From: Manis javanica
Taxonomy: Eukaryota > Chordata > Mammalia > Pholidota > Manidae
Direction: 5' to 3'
Assembly (NCBI RefSeq): GCF_040802235.1
Contig: NC_133166.1
Coordinates: 112,978,991-113,042,990 of the forward strand
DNA length: 64,000 nt
In this document: positions 12,143 through 23,500 of the stretch, piece after piece
Layout of the letters: the number at the start of each line of letters is the position of its first letter
Numbering within the stretch: the first letter of the stretch is position 1
Position numbers and translations under genes: made by a program
Notes under the pieces: model-generated
What the model was told of the DNA's origin: nothing
Seen by the model: only the letters and a program-made list of their open reading frames with translations
The model's database searches: none

Positions 12143-14165
12143 GCCTCTGTTCTGTTTCTGCTTGTCTGCTGCAGTCCCGGGGCGGGTCCCGGGGCCCTGC
12201 TCCTTAGTGACGGGAGGGACAGTTCTGGCTGGGGTGCCCTGGGAATGCACATCCCAACCTGGCCAACAGGGTGGGAGCAAGACCCACGGGCCCACCACAC
12301 GGCACGGAGTGGCAAGGGACTCTGGGCCGTGCTCACTGTGGGTTTGGGCTCTGCAGCAGTCCCAGGCCCCGGCAGGGCTGGCTCTGCCCACAGTTCCCCA
12401 GCCTCTCGCCTGCAGAGGCCATGAGCCACGTAAAGAGCCCCATGCAGCAAGGGCGTGGGGCCACTGCAGAGACCAGGACTTGGAGAAGCCGGACCTGACC
12501 CACAGGACAGGGCCCTGGGAGCCTGTTGGTGCCATTGGTCACTGTGGAACCACAGCTCGCTCGTAGCTCCCACCCACAGGCAGCTATGTGTACAGGGTGC
12601 AGGGGAAAAATGGAACCAAAACACAGCTGACCCCTGGCCCCCCAGCCAGGTCTCCTCACTCCTCCCTGGTAGCCTGCCTTGGGGTCTGCTGGCTTCAAGC
12701 AGAGGAGGCTCTAGCCTAGCTGCTCTGGCCTGGCTCTGGAGCTGGACTCCAGCAGATGCTGTGTGCAGCTCACACCTACCTCCTGAGCTGGGAGTCCTGG
12801 GGCAGGGGCCACGTTCCCGCTGACTCCTGCTATGGGGCATGAGTTGGGGAGGATTCTAAGGTGTCTGTCCTTGAGGTCAGGGCTTGGCTGGGTCCACAAG
12901 TCCCACATCAGAGTCACTGTGCCTGTAGGAGCTGCCCCAAGGGTGGGCTGGAGACATGGACTTGGATGGCCAGTGGGTGGGCGCTGGGCTGGGCCTGGAT
13001 GGAAGGATAGGTGGGGCCATCTGGGGAACTGATGCTCGGGTGCTGTATGCGTGCACATGCTTGTGTGTCCGTGTGGGAGGATGCAGTGTGGCCTACCGCT
13101 CCAGGCTCTCTGGGCTGACCCGTCTCCTAAGGCCAGCATCTGGGAGGAGGAGCCTGGGCTGGGCCCAGGAGCTGAGCCACAGAGGCACCAACCTGCCCAC
13201 AAGGCAGCATGTGTGGTCGGGGGCCCTGTGGGACCCCAGTGGAATAGGAGCTGCCAGGGCAACTCGAGGGCCTGGGGAAGCTGAGTCAGGACTGGCTGCA
13301 AACGGTGCCTGGAGCCCGAGGGGCCCTGTAAAAGGCTGAGCAGGAACCGTCTGCCAGTCATCCCATCAGGCGGGAGGCTGGTGCTGCGGGGGACGGGGGG
13401 GCACTTTGCTGGGCATGAGGCTGGCCCTGCTCACTTCATGGTTGTGCCACTGGCATGGGAGCAGCGAGGTGGTCCCATGTGGTGACCATGGCCTAGCCCT
13501 GCCAGCCCCATCTGGGTTTGGCAACAGATACCCTGGGTTTCTCGTGGCTTCCTTAGAGTGAGGCTGGTGGTGCCAGGGCAGGCCAGGTCTGGGTTGTATC
13601 GGGTGGTGAGTGCCTGGCCAGCCATCACCAGCGGGGTTGGCCACCTGAGAACGACACGGGGTGACGGTGGGACTGTGGAGTCAATGGGAGGGGGCACTGC
13701 AGTGTTGGGGGTCAGATGCCCCATAGTTTGTGAGGCTCCTAGGAGACCTGCCCCAGCCTGGACCCCCAACCCCTGTCCTCCCCACCCAGCAGCTTTGTCC
13801 TCACGCCCACCTTCAGTTTAACCATCTCTTTAATTCCGGGCCAGGAGGCTTTGTCTACAGAGCCCACACAGAGTCACCTTTGGGGGCAAAGTTCCCAGAA
13901 TCAAAAGAGGACTACAGACACTCCTGGGAAGGGCCAGGCAAAGCAGCCACCTGCCCTCAGGGGAGGGGCGGAGACATGTGGGGAGGAGGGAGGCCCAGGG
14001 TCGGTGGACCCCAGAGCCTGTGTGGTTTCCTGGAACTAACCTCGTAGGTCTGTGGCTGTCCCTGCAGGCTTGCGGGCCACAGTTGCCCGGCCTGAGCGGA
14101 CCACCTGGGCCTCTATCGGTGGAGGGCAGGCACCCCCCCAGGGCTTGAGGTAGCAACAGGCATGG
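12143..14165. other. CHID1-TSPAN4 spacer
   Basis: About 2 kb between the CHID1 stop and the TSPAN4 polyadenylation signal, with the two genes converging. It may contain further CHID1 3' UTR. Otherwise it is GC-rich single-copy-looking DNA with only chance open frames. Confidence 0.6.
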
Positions 14166-14186
14166 GTGGAGGTTGCTACCACATGC

Positions 14187-14192
14187 TTTATT
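14187..14192 (-). terminator. TSPAN4 polyadenylation signal AATAAA
   Basis: Minus-strand AATAAA lies 359 bp after the TSPAN4 stop, which gives a 3' UTR of about 380 bases. Confidence 0.8.
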
Positions 14193-14550
14193 GAGATGCA
14201 GCTGGAGTCTGCTCTGGCCCCACTGTGGGGTATAGATGGGGCTGTGCCCCACCTTGAGCACCAGGACCAGTGGTCAGCCCCTCACCCCCCACTCCAGCCT
14301 CCTACCCTGGGTAGGGGCAGAAGGGAAATACTGCATGGATGTGAAGGGCACCAGAAGCCCTCCCACCGGGCCCATGGCCAGCACTCAGCCACCCCCAGCA
14401 TGGTGCTCACAGGCCAGGGGGCCCTGGGGACTCTGCCACCCACCGCTCCTGCCCCCCTGCCTGGAGTCCTGCAGCAGGAGTGGGGTGGGTGGTTATCTCC
14501 CCAGCTGTGACATCCTTTGGCGGCAAAGCAGGGGGGGCAGGTGGGGCAGC

Positions 14551-17500
14551 CTATGCGCAGTACGTGTCGGCCTTCACCACCTGGCAGTACATGGTCATAG
14601 CGAAGGTCAGGCCCAAGATCTGCAGGGACATAATGGTGCTGGGGGCCTCTCCAGGGAGTCATGAACCCATGGCAGGTGTCCTGACCCTGACCGGCCTGGG
14701 CTGGTGGGCTGCACCTCACAACTTCCCGCATGGTCTCGCACCCACTTCTCTAGGGATGCCCCCATGCCTGGCGATTTCTATCCATCACAACCACAGCCCT
14801 CGGCTTCAGGAAAGGCGTGCCCACCACAGTGTGGGGGTGCCTAAGGTTTGGCCCCCAGACCTGACTTGCCCTCAGTTTGGCCACCCTGGGCTCTGTAGTG
14901 GCTCCAGTCCAGGCCTTGGGCCACATATGTCCCAACTGATGGCCACCTCTGAGTGTCTGATCTGGCTGCTCCCCCGTCTGCCACTGCACCCCACAGACAG
15001 GCTATCCTGACTCCCAACCGCTGACTCCACTTGGCCTGGTGCTCCCTGGGCACTGACGCAGGACTTCCATGGGGCTGGGGCAGTCTACACCAGGCAGTCC
15101 TGTGACCACCCACCACGGCTGCCAGGCCTATAGCTGCAGGAAGAGGGCCAGCCATGTGCACACGGGCCCTCAACTCGGAGGTCTGCCCAGGAGTCCTCAC
15201 ATGTCAGGTCACCTCCCTGTGGAGGTCATCCCTGACCATCCTCCAGGAACCCCACCTCTACCCAGCCACTCCAGCTCAGGTGCGGGGCCCCTGCTTCCTG
15301 GGCTGCTGGAGTGGGCCAGGAGGCCCCTGCACAGCCCTGCCCCATGTACCTGCACCAGCGCCGTGCACAGCCCAAAGATGCCCACAGCCAGCAGGTTTTC
15401 CTGGAGCCACATCTTCACTGTCTCATAACAGGGCTGGAGGAAGAGCAGATGTCACGTGGGGCCATGCAGCTGGCCCCAAGGTCCCCAGGGCCAGAGTGGG
15501 GGGCACAGGCTCACCGCCTTCCACCAGGTGCCAGGCGTGTGTAACCCGCAGCTCTCACTGAACTCCAGGCAGCAGGAGTCAGGTACACGTGTGGCGTTGT
15601 AGACCTCGAACCAGTCAGTGTAGTTGGAGACCCCACAGCAGCGGAACTGCAGGAAAGGCACGCAGGACTGAGATTGCCTTGCCCCCACCCCCACCCCCAC
15701 CCCCACCAGTCCCCACACCCACTGGGACTCACATCTGTCTGGATGATGCTCCAGGCATTGGTGAGGCCCACATTGCCCGGGGTGCCATACAGATGCAGGC
15801 CCTTCCTCAGGTCTCGCTGGGCATACTTGTCGATCTGCAGGTGAATGGGCTCAGCAGGGCCACCCTGAAGCCAACGCTGATTCCCTCATCTGGACCTCAT
15901 GCCACTCTGCCCACTGTCCTCCTCCCTGGAGTCACCTCCTCCCAGAAACCCCCCTAGCACCCAGGCCTCTGCCCCATCATCTCCCTGGGCTTCCCAGGGT
16001 GCTGAGCACTAGGGTACTAGATCATGATCAGACACCTCTGCAAGGATGCACATCAGATTAACGCACAGACACGGACAGGGACAGAAATAACAGCTGTATA
16101 CGTGCAGGTCAGGACCCACACATCTCATGCTCTGCCACCTGAGAGCACCTGGCAGCCACAAAACCTCAATGGCAAGGAGCACCCCAGCTGTGGTTCCTAA
16201 GACCGCTCCCCATAAAGGAACCGGGTCCTTGGAGAAATAGCTGATTCCAGGCTGTGGCAGGAGGTGCCTGAGATGGGCCTGGAGCGTCTCCTGGTGCCAG
16301 GAAAGGAAGTGCTCAGAAAAAACGTGTGTTGAGGGGAGAATGCCAAAGGGACATGGAGCGAACTGACAACTCCCCATGTCCAAAGCTGGAGCAAATGAGC
16401 AAAAACAGCCCAGACCGTACATAGCCCAAAGAATCTACTTGACAAGTGACTGGGGACAGCAGGGGCCAGAGCCTGGCTTGAATCCACCCGGGCACCCATC
16501 CATGCACACTGCCCACCCGCCCTCCACCATGGGTACCCTCCAGGCCTGGGTCTGCTGCCACCGCCCATGCCCAGCCAGCCCCACAAGCCGGGACCCCTCA
16601 CCTTGTCAGTGTAGGCGAAGAAAAGGACGGCAACGGCAACCTCCAGCACAAACACCACCAGCAGCACCACGAAAAACTGGGGAGCGGGGTGCTAGCCTCA
16701 GAGCAGACCTGTGCTGCTGGGAGCTCCCCCACCCACAGGTCTGGCTGGGCCTGGAGAGCACAAGGCTCACACCAGCTGGCACGTGTGCTCCATGTCTGCA
16801 TCCTTGGGGTGGGCAGGCAGACTGCAGTGACCCTCGGCCTCCAACACACACTCAGGTGGCTGACGGCTGCTCAGGCAAGACCAAAGTGGGGGTGCCGCCA
16901 TGTGCCAGGGAACCCCCACTCTGTGCCAGCCTTGCCTGCTGGTTGGCAGTGCCCCCAGAGGCACAGCCCTGACTCCAGCCCTGGGCACCCTTTTTGTGCT
17001 TTACCGCCAAGTAACTGCCCTGGGAAGGAGGGCAGACAGAACAGGAGCCGGCGAGCAGGGCACTGTCCATGAAGCCCCCACCCTGCCCCAGAGGGCCCCT
17101 GGATGGGGGTGGGGGGATGGGGCTAGAGAAGCAGGTCTGTCCTCTCCTGGAGTCCCCATGCAGTCTCCCCTCAGTCTGGGCCAAGCACTCGGGTCCCATA
17201 TTGCCCCCTGGAGGCACCAGGCTCCGAACTCCATGTCACCCTGTGGGAAAGGCCCACACACTCTTCTCAAGGGGTCCAAGAACCCTGGCCGGGCAGCGGA
17301 GGCCCAGCCACAGCCCACCCACTGCACAAACGGGTCTGAGTCCCAGGCCCTGATGGGTACACTTGGAGCATGCTAGACAGATGGTGGGACACGCTCCAAG
17401 GCCCCACCCTGGCAGGGGCTCCTCAGGACCCATTTGAAGCGGATGAGTCAGGACTTGAGCAGCCGGAGGCATCTGCTGTATCCTTCCCCTTAATTGTGGT

Positions 17501-20500
17501 TAACACCTCTGAGAACAGCAAAGATCCTGCGTAAAAGTCCATCTCCAAGGCCCAGGCAGGGGCTCTGAGCCTAACAAAGGGTCCTGGGGCTGGACGGTGG
17601 GGGAGCAAGAGTCTCGGGATAGGAGCTGGGATGGGGCTCGGGAAGGGGTGGTGTCTTGGAGAAAACAGGCCCAGTACAGGCTGGAGGGGCCCTGCCTGGC
17701 ACACGTGTGCACACCTGCATGGGGGTAGGCACGTGTTCATGTCCTGTTAAGCACTGGCACCCACCCTCACAGCCCCAACCTGACCTAGAAGACCCCAACC
17801 AAGGCCCCCTGGGGCTGCCCCCGGAGAAGAGCCTGCACAAGCAGGGAGGAAGACCTCACTGTCAGCCCCAGAGATGGAGCCCCCCTGGCGCCCCCACCCT
17901 GGTGTGCCCCCCACACTCACGGTAAGCAGGAGACACTTGTTCTCCTTGATGGCCCCGATGCAGCCCACGAAGCCGATGGCCATGACAAAGGTGCCGGTGA
18001 CGATGAGCAGGTTGGCAGCCGACAGGGATGGGAAGGAGGAGGACAGGGTGGCGAAGCTCCCCTGTGTGGTAGCCAGCCAGACGCCAACACCCAGGATGCC
18101 ACAGCCGCCCAGCTGGGACCACCAGCAGGAGAGGGCAGTGACCATCTGCACGCCCCACAGGCCCAACGGCAACCCCAGTGGTGTCCAGGACAGCCCCACC
18201 CCCCCTCACCCACCCCACTGACCCCCAGGGCTGGGGACCTCCAGTCTTGTCCTGACACTTAGTCTGATTCTCCCTAACGCCCCCCTGGCCAGTGACCAGA
18301 ACATCACAACCCTACACATGAGGCATGGTCACCCTGAGGTTGGTGGAGAGGGAGTGCCTGCCCCACAACCCTGTTGAGGCAGCCCAGGCAGGGTGCCCTA
18401 GGGCTGCCCCCTGAATGCCACCCCCTCCAGGAAGCACGCCTTCCACTCCCAGAGCCCAGGCTTTGCCTGCCCACACGGTGGTCAGGCCAGGTGCAGCCCC
18501 ACAGCCTCCCTGGCCTGGAGCAGTCCCAGGGGACGCACCTCAGCGCCTCCAAAAGACCACACACACTCAGCTTCCCACAACCAGGCCTCCTGCAGGAGCC
18601 CTGAGACTCCAGACACCATGAGGCTGCCCACCCAGGGCCCTTCTGGGTGTCCCCAACTACTCCACTAAGTGCAAGCCATGAGCCCCCATGTAGCCCAGCA
18701 CAGATGTGCAGCAGACACCCCACTCAGGCCCACCGTCCCCTCCACATCGGCTCCCCTCCATTGACCTTCACAACTGCTCATTATTACAAAGGTCAGTTAG
18801 AATAGCTGCCATGTGTCCAGAGAGGCTCTCGGACTTGCCGTGATGGGGAGTGAGCCTGGCCGACAATGGCCGAGGGGGCTGCAGCTCCAGTCCCCCTCCT
18901 CAGCCTCTGAGGCCCTGGGGTCTGGGTCATCTCAGAACGAGACAAGAATGTGTTGGGTGCACAGGCTTGGGGGGCATCCCTGCAAATGTTTACTAGTACC
19001 TGGTCCCAGGACAACCTGGGCCCTGGGGAACCGATGGCTGATAGGCCAGGCAGCCCTGGGGGCCCCACCTGCTCTAGGACTAGACAGGACCTGGGCCCCC
19101 GCATGCCCACGGGCCCAGCCTTCAGGGTACTCCCAGGCATGATACCCTGCCCCTCTGACGCACACCCGCATGCCCCAGGACAGGCCGCAGAGTCCAGGGG
19201 TACACAGTGTCACCCAGGGCCACCACCATCATTTCCCAGACAAGTGAACCAAGGCTAGGACGTGAGCTGTCAGAAGCAGAGCCAAGGGGCAGCAGGCTGG
19301 CAGCCTTTCCCCACCACACTCCCAACTGGTCCAGTGTCCCAGGCCTGGGACCTCAACCTTGGCAGGAACCCCACAACTCAAGCAGGCCAGACGGTTCCTG
19401 AGACCCCTCTGCGGGTGCACTGCCTTTTCCCCGCCAGCAGGTCAGCCTTGGCTGTAGGGGTCAGGTGGGAGGCGGCTGCCATCCTTCCTGGCTACCTGCT
19501 GGGGAGCACGCATGCCACGCACTAAACCAGGCAGACCCCCAGGCAGAGGGCAAGGGCTCCCTGGCTGGACCTGTGCAACTGGGGCAGGGGAGGGCAAGAG
19601 GGTGGGCCATCTCCTGGAGGAAGATGGAAATCACCCCCTTGGGCCAGTCAACATGGTGCCCAGCTGGGCCAGCCACCCCAGGCCTCGTGCCCAGTGCCCA
19701 GCTCCCCAGCTGAACCAAGCAGCCTCCACTCTGGGAGGCACAGATCTTTGGGCTGAGCAGATTTCCATAGAGCAGGCAGGGGCCACAATGGGGGGACTGC
19801 CTCTGACCCTGAGCAAAGGGGAGAACTGTCATTTAAAACCCCAAAAGTCAGGTTGTCTGGCTCTACCTCCAAGGACAGTGGATGGCTCCTGTCAGTGGGA
19901 GAATCTAAGCTCCCTTGTCCGTGGGGACTCATGGAAGGCCATGGGGAGGATACCGCTGGGCAGAGCGGCTGCTGGGGGTGTGGCCGGTCCAGGCTTCTAG
20001 AGGACCTGGAGGGGACACCAACCCCCACCCTGGTGGAAATCGATTTCCTTAACACCCTAAGATGGCAGAAGAGACACTCACTGGCTGTCACCCAGACTGT
20101 ACTGTCACACACTGACAGACACACTCATCACATGGTACGTCTGCCCTACACGCAAGCTTCCCACACAGGTGCCTGTCTGACAGGCTGCCCCCAGGCCCCC
20201 CCCAGGGTCATGCACAGGCTGGTACCCGGAAGCCCACTCACTTACGGAATGCATACAGTTAATAAAATTACCTGTAATTTTGACATGTTTCTGCGTATGC
20301 AGCTTTTAAAACATTTTGGCAGGAAAATTACAGCCTTCAAGTACAGGAGAAATCAGGCCCCGATAGGCACAGACACAGAACATTTAACACAGGGTAAGTG
20401 GTGCTGAGGCCCCCAGGCATTCCAGGTCCCTCCCAGGTCAGGTGGGCCACAGGGGTGGTGCTGGGAGGCTGGGACCCCACCCCAACCCTACTGGGGGCGT

Positions 20501-23500
20501 CCCCAGCCCCACCTGTTCACAGCTGGGGCTCTGGCTGGACTCTCCTCTCCAGCCAGAGAGAGCCCCAGGTGGGGTCCAGTAGTAGACCTGACCCCATGAC
20601 AGCCTGGAAAAGGAGCCCAGCCCACATCTGGGTCCCCCTTCCCAGCCCTGCCATCAGCTGTGGCCTCCCTGTCTCCCTCCCACGCACCAGGGCACACACA
20701 CTGTGCTCCACCTGCACCTGATCCCAGCGCCAGCCCAGTGCCTGACCAGGCTGCCATGTCTTTTCTTGTCTGTGTAGTTTTCAGCTTGGCCTAGGGCGGC
20801 AGGTGGGGACCACATGGTCGGGAATGCCCTCTCCCTCCAGGCCCGCCGCAGGTGGCTGTTAGCCGGCCCTTTGCACCTGTCCCTCTGGCCACATGGCTCA
20901 GAGTGGCAGATGGCCGGGAAGCTGGCCATGTCCTTGGAACAGGATGGAGGGCTGACTGCCTGCAGGGGCCAAACTTGTGCTCAGAAGCCCCTCGCCTGGC
21001 AGCCAGCACAGCTTCAGGTTAGGGGCCAGGTACAGGGTATGACACGTCCCTTCCAGCCAAGAGCTACCATGGGCAGGTCCCATCTATATGAAGTTCATGA
21101 ATGGCAGTCTGTGCACTGGGCTGGGAATGAGGTCTGCCTTTCCCCAAGGTGGGAGTTGGGGTGCTGAGTGAAGGCACTCTGGATAGAAATGCCCCCCACA
21201 TTGGCTAGGTGTCACTCTGGTGACCACTCATGGGGCTGTCCACTAAAATCTCTGCCATTAACTGGAACTCATTTCCTGAAATGCCAGGAGCCCCCACATC
21301 TCAATGTATCCTGTTCAGTCACCCTGGGATCCCCGAAGGCTTGAAGATGAAGAGACTCGGCCCCAGCTCATTGGGGAGGCGGCCCCAACTGACCAAGGGC
21401 CCCGAGGCCAGTGTCCAAGGAGGAGGGGATAGCAGGGTGGGTAGAGCAGCCCTGGCCTGAGGCTCCGGGGAGCTTGGAGTCCACCCTCTGGGTCAGGAGC
21501 TTGCTGACACGCAAAGAGCCATCCGGGGGACAGACAAGGCCCCTGCAGGGCTGCCTGGGAGTTGGGAGGGAGGGGCCGTGGCCAGGCCAGGCCCCAAAGA
21601 GCAGGACCTCTCTGGCCTGGTCCCCAGGGCAGACAGGGAGGAAACACTGTGCCCAGGGTCCAGGGCTGCCGATGGGTAGGTACAGGGGGACCTGGACCCC
21701 CTCCCCGACAAGGACCTCCTGACCTTAAAAGGCACCACTGCCTGGTGGCTGAGGGCACATCTCTCTGCCAGACAGAGCCCCCGCCCTACCCACAGCCCCT
21801 CCTCTGCCTTATGTCCATAAGGTCTTATCCACGCAGAGGCCTGGCAAGCCTGCCTCTCCCATGCCCTTCCTCCCAGTAGGCTACTCCGGGATGGAGCTGA
21901 TCTGGGCCACTGGGTGGACAGGCTTGGCACAGCCACTCAGGACAGTGCCAGAGCCCCCTCAAGTCCAACCCATCAGGGGAGACACCAACTCCCCAACAGG
22001 CACACAGGGCTGGCTCTAGCAACGAGTCTTTATTTGGAAATGGATTGTTGCCATTTACCATGGTCCCCACTGCAGCAGGGTGGGCTGCCTGGGGACCTGG
22101 GGGCAGGGACCAGGGACTAGATAACCCACCCTGCCACCACAGAGCACATACACACCCCCAGGCTCTAGAGTTCCGGGCTGTCCGACAGCCAGTGGCTGGC
22201 CCCAGGGACGAGAGCTCGTGCAGGCCTGGCCCTTGGCATTCTGACCCCTCCCCTGATGAGGATGGCCAAAGCACCCACCCGCCTACCCCAAGTCTTGGCT
22301 CCCCAGCAGTGGGCACCCCCCCAACACCGCCTGACCCACCCCATTGAGGGAAAGAAATGAGCCAGGATATAGCCCCCTCCCCACCATTACCACCAGGAGG
22401 CTGAGGCCAAGAGGACCTACGGGGTCTGAGGTCTGAGAGGTGTGCTGGCCCTGCTCCGTGAGCCCCGGCAGAACGTGGCACCTGGCCACAGGGGCACCAT
22501 GGAAGCTGAGCTTGCTGAGCTCAGCCGTACTCTGGCCTGATCCATCCCAGGCCACCCCTGAACCACCCTGGCAGCCCCTGGGTGATCCCTGAGCACCCTG
22601 ACCCCACCGTGGAGGGCTCGGGGAGCGTGTCACCCTCCCCCTGTTACTGGAAGAGGGAAGAGCTTGGCTGGTGGAGGCCTGAACGCAGGCCAGGCGGCTC
22701 CTCAGGGGCTGTACAGCCTCCGCTTCCTCACCGGGCGTCAGGAGGTATGCCCCACCCACTCCCAGAACCCACACAGTCCTCTCCGCCAGGACAGGGCTCC
22801 CAGGAGCCACCCAGCCCCAACTCAGGGTCCCTGGCCCTAAGGTGCCCACCACCTGTGCACACCTCGGAGGAGGGCAACTGTGTGCCCGACAAGGGCACAT
22901 CTGCAAGGGGACAGGAGAGGGTCTGGGGTAGTCAGCTCTGAACTCCCAGGGGCCCCACCACAGGCATCTCTGTGGTGCCTGCGGCCCAAGTACGCGTGGG
23001 TACCCTTCCTAGCCCCCTCCTCTCAGGGCAGCAGGGCTCCAAGCACTGGTGATGAGAGGCAGATCTGTTTCCCCCCCTGAGAACAGACGATGACCCAGCC
23101 AGGCCGCACAGCACTGGGGAGACCCACCCCAGGGCAGAAGGTGCCCTCAGCTCTGCCCTTCCAGGATCCCCCAGGGAAACCCATCCACAGGGCACATAAG
23201 TAAGAGTCCACTACCTCCCGAACCAGCCCCTCCCCAACCTCTGAGAGCCCCCTTCCCCAAGTAGGACACCAAGGCCTGCCGAGGCCCAGCCAGGGCTGTA
23301 GTATCAGCCAGGGGCACCCAGGGGTCAGGACACAGCCCCACAGTCGGGCAGGGGGTGGAGGCGGCATCGCTGGAGGTATCAGGCTGCCACCAGGAAGACA
23401 CCTCAGTGAGCCGGCTCTGCAGGTACCCCGGGGGGCCAGGTGTTAGTGAGAGCCCTGCGGGGTTTTGCCTCTGGGGCATGGTGGCTTTGAGGTGAATCCT

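Noticed and set aside
21825-22906. Two overlapping minus-strand open frames above the intronic AATAAA in TSPAN4, considered as a nested gene
   Set aside because: No recognisable protein and low-complexity composition. Only the polyadenylation signal is worth keeping.
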